DNA of 64,000 nt, taken from positions 62,001 through 126,000 of the forward strand of contig NZ_SADD01000007.1 of assembly GCF_004005565.1 (NCBI RefSeq). Reading direction: 5' to 3'. The stretch comes from Lujinxingia sediminis. GTDB lineage: Bacteria; Myxococcota_A; Bradymonadia; Bradymonadales; Bradymonadaceae. Each line of letters begins with the position of its first letter. The first letter of the stretch is position 1. Of this stretch, positions 1-7,987 are shown in pieces. A program made the position numbers and the translations under genes. The notes beneath the pieces are model-generated. The model did not search any database. It was not told the origin of the DNA and saw only the letters and a program-made list of their open reading frames with translations.

Positions 1-134
1 ATTCTCCCTTCCGCCACGTCACCTGCATCGATGGTTTGGCGTGCAGCGACGATGTAAGAGACTGCCTCGGCGACCGAGGCGCCTTCCCCTCCTCCCCCCG
101 ACATACTCCGCTTCCCTCCCTCCCCGGCTCTCCC

Positions 135-1052
135 ATGACCTCCGAATTCACCACCCCGCAGCGCATCCCCGGCCTGCGTCACACCACCACCGAGGATTAC
201 CTCACCCGCATGGCCAACTTGCAGGCCTACATCACCGACCACCTCGACGACGACCTCGCTCCCGACACGCTCGCCAGGGTCGCAGCGATGTCCAAACACC
301 ACTTCCACCGGGTGTTTCGGGGCATGTTCGGTGAATCGGTTGCCGAGCACCTGCGCCGCCTGCGCCTGGAACGCGCGGCCATCCAGGTGCGGCGCAGCGA
401 GCGCCCCCTGCTTCGCATCGCCGTCGACGCCGGCTACGGCTCCCATGAGGCCTTCACCCGCGCCTTCAAGAGCCACTTCGACCTCACCCCCTCCCAGCTT
501 CGCGAAGCGCTGCCCCCGCACTACGACCGCCGCCTGAGCTCCGAGCTCCGACCGACCCTGCCCGAGGCCCCCCTCGATGTCGAGCTACGCCACCGACCCG
601 CCTCACCAATAATCATGCTACGCCACTGGGGCCCCTACCTTGAGATCGGGCCGGCCTTTGATCGCCTCCTGGCCTGGGCGCTGGAGCGCGGCCTCGACCC
701 CGAGGCCATCGAGCTTTGCGGCGCCTACCACGACGATCCCGAGATCACCGCCGCCGAACAGCTGCGCTCCGACGCCTGCGTGGTGCATCGTGGCCACTTG
801 CAGGGCACCGGGGAGTACGTCGCCTCGGAGCTTCCGGGGGGGACCTTCGCGGTGGTGTTGCATCGTGGGCCCTACGAAACGCTTTATAAAACCTACCTGC
901 GCCTGATCGGCCACTGGCTCCCCTCCAGCGGCTACGAACCCGTCGCCGAACCGCTCATCGAGCGCTACCTAAACCACCCCGCCCACACCCCACCCGAAGA
1001 CCTTTTGACCGAAGTCTGGGCGCGCCTCCAACCCACCTCCGCCCACCTCTAA
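135..1052 (+). CDS. AraC-family regulator with GyrI-like effector domain
   Basis: This is a 305-residue transcription factor with an N-terminal AraC-type double helix-turn-helix and a C-terminal GyrI-like ligand domain, the SoxS/Rob-like arrangement with the DNA-binding part first. The HTH region is clear: LARVAAMSKHHFHRVF is followed by the second-helix signature IAVDAGYGSHEAFTRAF and then LTPSQLR. After about residue 135 the sequence (ELRHRPASPIIMLRHWGPY, then GTFAVVLHRGPYETLY) matches the two-repeat GyrI-like fold that binds small hydrophobic or cationic ligands. The frame stays open to the window's left edge, but I chose ATG 135 because the upstream residues are Pro/Ser-rich and unlike the family; ATG 210 is also possible. 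The target genes and ligand are unknown. A stand-alone GyrI-like gene lies just downstream on the other strand. Confidence 0.9.
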   Translation: MTSEFTTPQRIPGLRHTTTEDYLTRMANLQAYITDHLDDDLAPDTLARVAAMSKHHFHRVFRGMFGESVAEHLRRLRLERAAIQVRRSERPLLRIAVDAGYGSHEAFTRAFKSHFDLTPSQLREALPPHYDRRLSSELRPTLPEAPLDVELRHRPASPIIMLRHWGPYLEIGPAFDRLLAWALERGLDPEAIELCGAYHDDPEITAAEQLRSDACVVHRGHLQGTGEYVASELPGGTFAVVLHRGPYETLYKTYLRLIGHWLPSSGYEPVAEPLIERYLNHPAHTPPEDLLTEVWARLQPTSAHL

Positions 1053-1110
1053 GCCCCCACCCTCAGGGCGCCCCCCCTCACTCGCCCCGGGCCCCCGAAG
1101 CTACGAGGTC

Positions 1111-1575
1111 TTATGCCCCCTCCTCCAGGCCGATCTGCAGCTCCACCTGCGGGACCTCCCCCCCGAAGCGGTAGATCTCCAGGTCGACCTCGTAGCTGCG
1201 CCGGTCGCGATCCTCCCAGCGCTCCCAGACCTCGGTCCACCCCGCCCACACCGCCTGGGGCGTCACGTCGAGCAAGGTCGCACTGGCCCAGGTCTGCGCC
1301 GGAACCTGCACCCGGCGCATCCCCCCGGGCACCTCCCGCTCGGCGTCGCACGCCACCGCCAACACCATCGTGTAGGGCGCCTGCCAGTCGCCAGCGTAGT
1401 CGGTGTACACCGCATAGATCGTGCTCACATCACCTAGCTCCGCGAGCAGATTCTCCGCCATCACCCGCTCCCAGAACGCCGGAATATCCTCCCAGGCGGT
1501 GGCGTGACTGCTGCGAATCTCCAGGCCAATCAGGGTGCGGGCGCTCTCTTCTTTTCGACAGAATTCAAGGCTCAT
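1111..1575 (-). CDS. Stand-alone GyrI-like effector-binding protein
   Basis: A 154-residue protein made only of the GyrI-like small-molecule-binding domain, with no DNA-binding part. Family features include an opening phrase of the type RTLIGLEIRSSHATAWEDIPAFWERV, cut here to RTLIGLEIRSS, then IYAVYTDYAGDW and a C-terminal ending with YEVDLEIY. An AGGAGA ribosome-binding site sits 5-6 bases before the ATG. Proteins of this type (the integron-associated cationic-drug-binding group and the bacterial effector-binding domain family) bind or hydrolyse small molecules. The gene converges on the AraC/GyrI regulator at 135-1052, so the two may sense related ligands; that link is inference. No catalytic residue is assigned. 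Confidence 0.8.
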   Translation of the reverse strand: MSLEFCRKEESARTLIGLEIRSSHATAWEDIPAFWERVMAENLLAELGDVSTIYAVYTDYAGDWQAPYTMVLAVACDAEREVPGGMRRVQVPAQTWASATLLDVTPQAVWAGWTEVWERWEDRDRRSYEVDLEIYRFGGEVPQVELQIGLEEGA

Positions 1576-1988
1576 GATGTCTCCTCGTAGACAGGGGTTG
1601 TATGTCGCTCCCAGGCGGCGACGATACCCACCCTATCCCGCCCCCCTCGCCACGCGTTTGATAGCCCGTGCTATCTTCTGCAGCTCGAAGCCCCCCTGCC
1701 CCACCTCCCTGCACTCGCCCTTCTAACGCACAACGATCATCGTTCGGCTGACCCGGCAGGCATGCCGGACGGCATGAATTCCATGCCCGGAATGCAACCG
1801 AAGGCTCTCGTCGAGGCTCTCATCCTCGGCGGCCCATGGCCCGCACGGTGCGCTTTCCTATCTCGGACTGCCTTGCGCAACCCGCTGCAGGGCATCGGCT
1901 TCGAGGGCTGCCCCAACAAGCGCCTCGGGCAGAACGCAATCGCTCCTGACGCCTCACACGAGGGCTGGAGCAGCACCATTTTGAAATG
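1576..1988. other. Intergenic stretch, no supported gene
   Basis: About 410 bases between the GyrI-like gene and the dmp operon. Short open frames exist on both strands (1762-1989 plus, 1737-2057 minus), but neither has a ribosome-binding site or recognisable protein. At 1752-1793 there are overlapping imperfect palindromes, for example CCGGCAGGCATGCCGG followed closely by GGCATGAATTCCATGCC. They could be a protein-binding site or the remnant of an extragenic repeat. I assign no function. Confidence 0.5.
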
Positions 1989-2024
1989 AAAAAGCCCGCA
2001 GCGCGTACGCGCTGCGGGCTTTTT
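1989..2024. terminator. Perfect bidirectional terminator
   Basis: A perfect 36-base palindrome: arms AAAAAGCCCGCAGCGCGT and its complement, flanked by an A-run on the left and a T-run on the right. It can act as a Rho-independent terminator in both directions. It lies 19 bases after the dmpH stop codon on the minus strand and so closes the dmpEFGH operon. Confidence 0.9.
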
Positions 2025-2043
2025 CTCAATCTCTACCGCTAAC

Positions 2044-2832
2044 TTACCCCGCCACACCCAGTTCCACTCGCCCCAGCCCCTCCACCTCCAGGGTCACCTG
2101 GTCGCCGGGCTTGAGCGCCACCGCTTTGGTCGCCCCTCCCGCAAGCACCACCTGCCCCTTCTTCAGCCCCTCACCACGCGCGTTGAGCATCTTAATCAGC
2201 GCGGCAAGCGAGCGCGCCGGATGCTCCAGAATCGCCGCCGAGGAGCCCGTCTCCACCACCTGACCGTTGACGCTCATCACCATCCCCAGGTTCCCCAGCT
2301 CCAGGGTCGCCGGATGGGCGAGCTTCGTCCCCAGCACATAACCCGTCGACGAGGCGTTATCGGCCACGACATCGATCAGCGTGAACTTAAAGTCTTTGTA
2401 GCGGCTATCGATGATCTCCAGCGCGCCACACACCCCGCTCACCGCCCGCAGCGCCTCCTGAGGCGTCGGCGTCCCGCTGATATCTTCGCCCATCACAAAC
2501 GCGATCTCCGGCTCGACCCGCGGATGGCAGTAGTCGCCATGCGCAATCATCGCCCCGTCGGAAAGCGTCATGGAGCTCGTCAGATGCCCGTAAATCGGCT
2601 CGTGCACCCCCATCTGCTCCATCTTCGCCCGGCTGGTCAGCCCCATCTTCATGCCCACCGGCGTCTCCCCCCGCTCAAAGCGCCGGGCCATCGAGGCGCG
2701 CTGGATCGTATACGCCTCCTCCAGCGTCAGCTCCGGGAGCTCCGCGGTGAGCATCGTAAGCGGGGTGGTCGTGCGGGCGGCCTCATCGACCTTTGCGGCC
2801 AACGCTTCAATCGTCTCTTCACTAAGCGCCAT
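2044..2832 (-). CDS. dmpH: 2-oxo-3-hexenedioate (4-oxalocrotonate) decarboxylase
   Basis: A 262-residue member of the hydratase/decarboxylase family of the meta-cleavage pathway. DmpH decarboxylates 2-oxohex-3-enedioate to 2-hydroxypenta-2,4-dienoate, the substrate of the hydratase DmpE. I call it the decarboxylase rather than the hydratase because of signature stretches close to DmpH/XylI: KMGLTSRAKMEQMGVHEPIY and IDSRYKDFKFTLIDVVADNA. Conserved metal-site acids lie in the EPEIAFV segment. It is the last gene of the minus-strand dmpE-F-G-H order, preceded by AGGAAGA five bases before the ATG and followed by the terminator at 1989-2024. In known systems DmpE and DmpH form a complex. Confidence 0.9.
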   Translation of the reverse strand: MALSEETIEALAAKVDEAARTTTPLTMLTAELPELTLEEAYTIQRASMARRFERGETPVGMKMGLTSRAKMEQMGVHEPIYGHLTSSMTLSDGAMIAHGDYCHPRVEPEIAFVMGEDISGTPTPQEALRAVSGVCGALEIIDSRYKDFKFTLIDVVADNASSTGYVLGTKLAHPATLELGNLGMVMSVNGQVVETGSSAAILEHPARSLAALIKMLNARGEGLKKGQVVLAGGATKAVALKPGDQVTLEVEGLGRVELGVAG

Positions 2833-2868
2833 AACGTCTTCCTGCTCATGGGAAAAAGGACAATGCGA

Positions 2869-3894
2869 CTACGTCGAAGGGCCAGATTTCAATGCCATGG
2901 CCACGTCCAGAATCATATCTTCCTGACCGCCGACCATGCCTCGCCGGCCCAGCTCCACCAGAATATCGCGCGGGTCCACGCCAAAGCGCTCGGCGGCTCG
3001 CTCGGTATGGAGCAAAAACGAGGAGTACACCCCGGCATACCCCAGCATCAGGGCGTTACCATCGGTCTGCACCGGTCGACGCTGCAAGGGCCGCACGACC
3101 TGGTCGGCGCAGTCGATCAGCGGATAGAGCTCAAGCCCCGTCTCGATGCCCATGCGCTCGCACACCGCGATCAAGACCTCCAGCGGGCAGTTGCCGGCGC
3201 CGGCGCCCATGCCCGCCACCGAGCCATCGACGCGGTCAGCCCCGGCCTCGATCGCCACGATCGTATTGGCCACGCCCAGCCCCAGGTTGTTGTGGTTATG
3301 AAAGCCCACCTGGCAGTCCAGCGCGTCGCGCAGCGCCCCGACCTTCTCGCGGCTCTCCTCCATCAGGAGCGCACCGGCCGAATCCGTCACGTACACACAA
3401 TGCGCCCCGTAGCTCTCCATGAGCCGGGCCTGACGGACCAGCTCGGCGGTCGGCGTCATATGCGCCATCATCAAGAACCCCACCGTGTCGAGCCCCAGCC
3501 TGCGCCCGTGCTCAATATGCTGGCGCGCCACATCCGCCTCAGTGCAATGCGTCGCCACGCGAATGGTGTCCACCCCCATCGCTTTGGCCTCATCGATATC
3601 GGCGCGCGTGCCAATCCCCGGCAACAGGAGCGCCGCCAACCTCGCGTGCTTGAGCTCCGCGCGCACCGCCTCGATGTACTCGCGCTCGCTATGGGCCGAA
3701 AACCCGTAGTTGAACGAGTTCCCCTGCAACCCGTCGCCGTGACTGACCTCCACAATATCGACCCTGGCCTCGTCGAGCTTGCGGGCGATCGCCACCATCT
3801 GCGCCACCGAATACTGGTGGCCCAGCGCGTGCATCCCATCGCGAAGGGTGCAGTCGTTCACAAGGATCTTTTTCGACGAAGTAGAAGTCGTCAT
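2869..3894 (-). CDS. dmpG: 4-hydroxy-2-oxovalerate aldolase
   Basis: A 341-residue class II pyruvate aldolase that splits 4-hydroxy-2-oxovalerate into pyruvate and acetaldehyde. The N-terminal [18 protein letters not shown] motif carries the divalent-metal Asp and catalytic Arg-Asp pair of the HMG-CoA-lyase-like TIM barrel. The later [11 protein letters not shown] holds the metal-binding His pair, and [18 protein letters not shown] is the usual C-terminal signature. The gene has GGAG seven bases before its ATG and lies 31 bases after dmpF. DmpG and DmpF form a channelled bifunctional enzyme that passes acetaldehyde directly, and their adjacency here fits that. Its length is normal for the family. 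Confidence 0.95.
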   Translation of the reverse strand: MTTSTSSKKILVNDCTLRDGMHALGHQYSVAQMVAIARKLDEARVDIVEVSHGDGLQGNSFNYGFSAHSEREYIEAVRAELKHARLAALLLPGIGTRADIDEAKAMGVDTIRVATHCTEADVARQHIEHGRRLGLDTVGFLMMAHMTPTAELVRQARLMESYGAHCVYVTDSAGALLMEESREKVGALRDALDCQVGFHNHNNLGLGVANTIVAIEAGADRVDGSVAGMGAGAGNCPLEVLIAVCERMGIETGLELYPLIDCADQVVRPLQRRPVQTDGNALMLGYAGVYSSFLLHTERAAERFGVDPRDILVELGRRGMVGGQEDMILDVAMALKSGPST

Positions 3895-3925
3895 AACGAG
3901 TCTCCAGACCTGATCGCGAAGGTTT

Positions 3926-4837
3926 TTAGCTAACGAGAAGCTCGCCCATCTTCAACGCGGCGGCCGTCATGATGTCGAGGTTCCCGGCGTAGGCCGGCAG
4001 AAAGTCGCCGGCCCCCTCCACCTCCAGAAGCACCGTGGTATGCACACCGGTCTTCGGCGCCTCCCCCGGAACCCGCAGCGGATGGGCCTCATCGAAGATT
4101 TCAAAGATCGGCTCGCGCACCAGGCGATAGCCCGGCACATAGGCAGCAACCTTCACCACAACCTCCTCCACCGCCGTGCGAATGGCCTCGGTATCGGCCA
4201 GCTCCGAGAACACATGCACGGTATCGCGCATGATCAGAGGCGGCTCCGCCGGGTTCAAAATGATGATCGCCTTGCCCTTCGCCGCCCCGCCCACCTCTTC
4301 AATCGCCCGCGAGGTGGTCACCGTAAACTCATCGATATTGGCGCGGGTCCCCGGACCGGCCGAGCGGCTCGCGATCGCCGCCACAATCTCGGCGTAGGCG
4401 ACCTTTGCGACCTGACTCACCGCCCACACCACAGGAATCGTCGCCTGCCCCCCGCAGGTCACCATATTCACGTTCGGCGCCTCGCGATGCTCCTCCAGGT
4501 TGCAGACCGGCACCACATAGGGCCCGAGCGCCGCCGGCGTCATATCCACCACCCGCTTTCCGGCGGCCTGCAAGAGCTCGGCATGTTTTGCGTGCGCATA
4601 GGCGCTGGTCGCATCAAAAACCAGCTCAACCTCCCCAAAGCAGGCGTCTTCCATCAGCCCCTCAATCCCCCGATGCGTCGTCGCCACACCCAGCTCACCG
4701 GCGCGCCTTAAGCCCTCCGATGCCTCATCGATGCCCACGAGCATCGCCAGCTCCAGCACCTCGGAGCGCTGCACCTTCATCATCAGGTCCGTGCCGATAT
4801 TGCCCGACCCCAGAATCGCCACCTTCACCTTGCTCAT
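3926..4837 (-). CDS. dmpF: Acetaldehyde dehydrogenase (acylating)
   Basis: A 303-residue NAD-dependent enzyme that converts acetaldehyde and CoA to acetyl-CoA, the partner of DmpG. The N-terminal Rossmann motif is [14 protein letters not shown]. The catalytic Cys is at about residue 128 in [12 protein letters not shown], exactly as in DmpF/BphJ. The start at 4837 (MSKVK) is preferred over the ATG at 4852 because GGGGAG stands seven bases upstream, overlapping the dmpE stop. dmpE ends only four bases before this start, so the two are probably translationally coupled. Length and motifs are normal. Confidence 0.95.
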   Translation of the reverse strand: MSKVKVAILGSGNIGTDLMMKVQRSEVLELAMLVGIDEASEGLRRAGELGVATTHRGIEGLMEDACFGEVELVFDATSAYAHAKHAELLQAAGKRVVDMTPAALGPYVVPVCNLEEHREAPNVNMVTCGGQATIPVVWAVSQVAKVAYAEIVAAIASRSAGPGTRANIDEFTVTTSRAIEEVGGAAKGKAIIILNPAEPPLIMRDTVHVFSELADTEAIRTAVEEVVVKVAAYVPGYRLVREPIFEIFDEAHPLRVPGEAPKTGVHTTVLLEVEGAGDFLPAYAGNLDIMTAAALKMGELLVS

Positions 4838-4841
4838 AGGC

Positions 4842-5657
4842 TCACTCCCCAAAACGCACCGTCACTCGCCCCAGCCCCGAAATCTCCGCTTCGACAAAAT
4901 CACCCTCGGCCACATCACACACCGGCCCCAGCGCCCCGCTCAGAACCACCTGACCTGCCTTCAACCCCTGTCCGAACTCCCCGAGCTTGTTAGCCAACCA
5001 CGCCACCGCGTTGACGGGATGCCCCAGACACGCCGCCCCCGCCCCGGTCGACACCACCCGACCATTCTTGCGCATCGCCATCCCGCACAGGCGCAGGTCC
5101 ACGTCTTCGATCTTGCGCGGCCGACCGCCCAGCACAAAGAGTCCGCTCGATGCGTTATCGGCAATCGTATCTTCGTAGGTGATCTTCCAGTCGGCGATGC
5201 GCGAGTCGATAATCTCGATCGCCGCCATCACATACTCCGTGGCGTGCACCACCTGCGCGGCCGTAACCCCCGGACCACTCAGATCGGACCCGAGCACAAA
5301 AGCCACCTCCGCCTCCGCCCGCGGCTGCAAGAGCGTCGAGGTCGACGCCACCATCGAGTCGTTCACCACCATATCGCTCAACAAAAGCCCGAAGTCGGGC
5401 TCACTGACCTTCAGCCAGCTCTGAATCGCCTCGCTGGTAAGCCCGACTTTATGCCCCACAAGGCGCGCGGGGCGAGCCCCGTTAAGCCCGTGACGAAGCT
5501 CCCGCCAGCGTCCCACCAGTGCCTGAATCGCGTAGGCTTCCTGCACGCTCAGCCCTTCAAAGCTCTGACTCAAGGGCGCACAGGGCGTCGTGCCAGACTG
5601 GGCATCCCAGAGCACTTGCGCGGCGCGCTCCACGCGCTCCGGATCAACAGGGGTCAT
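4842..5657 (-). CDS. dmpE: 2-hydroxypenta-2,4-dienoate hydratase (2-keto-4-pentenoate hydratase)
   Basis: A 271-residue hydratase that adds water to 2-hydroxypenta-2,4-dienoate to give 4-hydroxy-2-oxovalerate for DmpG. It is distinguished from its paralogue dmpH by DmpE/XylJ-like segments: [54 protein letters not shown] and [20 protein letters not shown]. The start at 5657 (MTPVD) has GGAG five bases upstream; a longer frame exists but its extra N-terminus is low-complexity. As first gene of dmpE-F-G-H it follows the canonical order of phenol/catechol meta pathways. No ring-cleaving dioxygenase, semialdehyde dehydrogenase or tautomerase is seen in the window, so the upstream half must be elsewhere or the intermediates must come from another route. 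Confidence 0.93.
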   Translation of the reverse strand: MTPVDPERVERAAQVLWDAQSGTTPCAPLSQSFEGLSVQEAYAIQALVGRWRELRHGLNGARPARLVGHKVGLTSEAIQSWLKVSEPDFGLLLSDMVVNDSMVASTSTLLQPRAEAEVAFVLGSDLSGPGVTAAQVVHATEYVMAAIEIIDSRIADWKITYEDTIADNASSGLFVLGGRPRKIEDVDLRLCGMAMRKNGRVVSTGAGAACLGHPVNAVAWLANKLGEFGQGLKAGQVVLSGALGPVCDVAEGDFVEAEISGLGRVTVRFGE

Positions 5658-5740
5658 GCGAACTCCAGCGGGTCTATGCGAGGTTTTCATCATGAGAACA
5701 GCCACCGCGAGCGCTACGCTCCGACGTCTGCCTCTGCCCT

Positions 5741-6073
5741 TCAGGCCAGCGCCACCATCACCCAGTACGCCGCCCCCATCAAGAGCGCCGGCAACGCCAA
5801 CTTCCAACTCGCGCGCGCCATCAGTCCGCCCAGCACCACGGTGCCCAGCCCCAGCGGCATGCTCATATAAGGAATCGGAAGCCCCAGCGCTGCGGTCAGC
5901 GGCGACTCAAAAAAGATCTCCAGCCCCAGCGTCGCCAGCGCGATCACCCCGGCGGCAACCCCCATCAACGCCAGCGTGCCGTTGGCATACGAACCAAAGA
6001 GCTTCTGCAACTTCGGCCGCTCCCCCTCCGGCAGCGGTCGGGGACGAGGGGGCATCGGAAACTTGAACATCAC
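5741..6073 (-). CDS. Small membrane protein
   Basis: A 110-residue protein with a proline-rich cytoplasmic-type N-terminus (MPPRPRPLPEGERPK) followed by about three hydrophobic segments (residues about 32-52, 62-82 and 90-109). No family is recognised. It lies between the glycosyltransferase-like gene and dmpE on the same strand, 83 bases from the latter, so it may share their transcript. The hydrophobic pattern and codon bias support a real gene. Function is unknown. Confidence 0.65.
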   Translation of the reverse strand: MMFKFPMPPRPRPLPEGERPKLQKLFGSYANGTLALMGVAAGVIALATLGLEIFFESPLTAALGLPIPYMSMPLGLGTVVLGGLMARASWKLALPALLMGAAYWVMVALA

Positions 6074-6153
6074 ACGCTCTCACACGCCGGGGGCTAAGCA
6101 CTTCAACTTCTTAGAAAAAGCGGCCACACACCACCGCTCGCAACCTCTCCGGC

Positions 6154-7635
6154 CTAAACGAAAAAGCGGTTGCTGTAAAACTCCGCCATCCGCTTAAAGG
6201 TGATGGCCCCAAACGCGTTGACCGCAAAACCCGCTACCACACACGCCTTAAAGAAACGCGTCAGCGGCCGCCGTCCCACCGCCAGCAGCACGATCAAATA
6301 CGCCGTAAAATCCAGGCTGAAGCGATACCCGAACTGCTCGTAGCCCGTGTTCTGATAAAGAAAGCCCGGGATCGCGATCGCCGCCACCGTCGCCCACAAC
6401 GCCCGGTGCAAAAAGCGCTCTCTCGCATCGCGCCGCTCCCTGGGCCACAACAGGTAGGCAAAGGCCGGCGTCGTCAACAGAAGGCTCATCCCATGCCGGC
6501 TCACCACAACAAAGGGGTAGCTCGTCTGCAGCTCCGGCATCAGCGTAAAGGCCGCCGAGAGGTTTTTACCCAGAAAATGCCAGTGGAAGAGCCCGTACTC
6601 CACAATCCGCCCGATACGCCCCTCGGCCAGATAGCGGTGCCCGAACTCCGTAAACGACTCAAAGCGCATGGAGTTCATAAGGAGCAGGCTCAACCCCACC
6701 ACCAGACACGGGATGCAGAAAAGCACGAGCTTCTTGAACTGCTCCTTATACTGCGCCGGAACCACCAACCGCCCCCCGGGGAAGGCGACCATTAAAAAGA
6801 AAAAGATCGCCGAGAACACAAGCGGCGTGCGCGTCGCAAAGCCCAGCGCCAGACACACCCCCGCCAGAAAAGGCCGCCGGGCGTGCAGCCCGAAGTAGAT
6901 GTAGCCCAGCGTAAACGTGATTCCGACCACCAGCGCCGTAAACCACACCTGCCCCAGCACCGCGCACCACAGATGCACCGTCCCGAAGCCGAAGAGCGCG
7001 GTGAGCCAGAGGTTATCGCTGCGACTGCGCTCGGTGACGCCCGTCGTCGAAAGACGCTCCAGCAACAAAAACATCAAAAGCACATTGAGCGCCGCGAACA
7101 CGATGGTGAAGAGCACATCGTTGGTCTCCCACCCCCAGATGGCCACCAGCGGCATCATCAAAAAGCCCGGCCCCGGCGGAAAGGAGACAAAGTAGCGCTG
7201 CGTCTGCTCCGCCCCCCGCATCTCCCCACGCGGAATCTCCATCACCTCCCCGCTCAGCAGTTTAAACTCCCCATGCTGCGCTCGCCCCGCCCAGTTCCCC
7301 TTCACCACCTCTCCGCTGCGCAGCGTAATCTCTCGGTAGCTCGCCCAATCATTGCGATGGTGCGGCTCCCGATCGAGCTCGAACGCCACCAACCCTTCGC
7401 GCTCCGCGGCGGCTTCATCGCTGAAGGTCGCCGCAATCATCTGGTTGTAGGTATGCGCCAGATACACAAAGTGGTTGTCCGGACTCGGACCTTTGAGGCG
7501 GTTGCCGCTAAACGCAGCAAAGACGGCAAGCGAGAGCAAGAAGATCCCCACCATCCACTGCCAGCTGACGCGGCGAGTGCTCTGGGGGGAGGAGGTCATC
7601 TCGGAGTGGGGCGTTGAAGTCGGCTGGGAGGTCAT
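6154..7635 (-). CDS. Multi-pass membrane protein, GT-C glycosyltransferase-like
   Basis: A 493-residue integral membrane protein with about ten hydrophobic helices. The first helix (VGIFLLSLAVFAAFSG) is followed by a SPDNHFVYLAHTYNQ segment typical of bacterial dolichyl-phosphate-mannose-mannosyltransferase-like proteins, then a soluble loop of roughly 100 residues. The multi-helix remainder begins near FVSFPPGPGFLMMPL. GT-C enzymes use lipid-linked sugars on the outer face of the inner membrane; the acceptor here is unknown and no diagnostic DXD motif was located with confidence. ATG 7635 is preferred to the TTG at 7653. The gene is divergent from the RCC1 lipoprotein, and the spacer holds a dispersed repeat. 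Confidence 0.7.
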   Translation of the reverse strand: MTSQPTSTPHSEMTSSPQSTRRVSWQWMVGIFLLSLAVFAAFSGNRLKGPSPDNHFVYLAHTYNQMIAATFSDEAAAEREGLVAFELDREPHHRNDWASYREITLRSGEVVKGNWAGRAQHGEFKLLSGEVMEIPRGEMRGAEQTQRYFVSFPPGPGFLMMPLVAIWGWETNDVLFTIVFAALNVLLMFLLLERLSTTGVTERSRSDNLWLTALFGFGTVHLWCAVLGQVWFTALVVGITFTLGYIYFGLHARRPFLAGVCLALGFATRTPLVFSAIFFFLMVAFPGGRLVVPAQYKEQFKKLVLFCIPCLVVGLSLLLMNSMRFESFTEFGHRYLAEGRIGRIVEYGLFHWHFLGKNLSAAFTLMPELQTSYPFVVVSRHGMSLLLTTPAFAYLLWPRERRDARERFLHRALWATVAAIAIPGFLYQNTGYEQFGYRFSLDFTAYLIVLLAVGRRPLTRFFKACVVAGFAVNAFGAITFKRMAEFYSNRFFV

Positions 7636-7846
7636 CGGTCGTCTACCACGCAATCATCGTACGTTGAGCATCAGCCGGTGTTTGTCCGGCAGGAGAGCGC
7701 GCGGACCATACACCTGCTCGCCAGTGCCAAACAATGCCCGCACGTCCGCTCCCATCCCACGCGGGCCACGCGCTACTACCGCTGCAGTTGCATTGTGCCC
7801 GCCGCTTCGTTTTAGTAGGTGACTATCTCGTTTTGAACGCTCTGCT

Positions 7847-7950
7847 ACGCTGTGAGCAGAAGTTGACGCTGGTGGATGCGAGATTGAGAGTGACGCGGGC
7901 TGCGTTGCTCTCAATGCAGCAGACACAGCGTCAACGATAGCTCACGGCGT
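7847..7950. repeat. Dispersed inverted-repeat element, copy 1
   Basis: A 104-base element with nested inverted repeats. The outer arms are ACGCTGTGAGC (7847-7857) and GCTCACGGCGT (7940-7950), 10 of 11 matched. The inner arms, GTTGACGCTG (7862-7871) and CAGCGTCAAC (7926-7935), are perfect. A central ATTGAGAG/CTCTCAAT pair is also present. A second, longer copy in opposite orientation lies at 40709-40866 and shares 20 identical bases here at 7874-7893. It sits between divergent genes. It could be a miniature inverted-repeat element or a bidirectional regulatory module. Confidence 0.75.
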
Positions 7951-7987
7951 GATACTGGAACGCCCCTTTTTCGCCAGGGATCCGACG

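Noticed and set aside
1-134. Tail of an upstream gene at the left edge
   Set aside because: A short frame ends with TAA at 55-57, but 19 codons without family similarity cannot support a call.
1762-1989. 75-residue frame ending at the first terminator
   Set aside because: The terminator position is suggestive, but there is no ribosome-binding site, signal or family, and the hairpin is explained by the dmp operon on the other strand.
2221-3933. 570-residue open frame on the plus strand opposite dmpG/dmpH
   Set aside because: It is antisense to two clearly recognised enzymes, is rich in His/Arg/Pro as expected from the complement of GC-rich codons, and has no family similarity.
7654-7926. 90-residue minus-strand frame in the spacer before the RCC1 gene
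   Set aside because: Most of it overlaps the dispersed repeat, and no start signal or protein similarity supports it.
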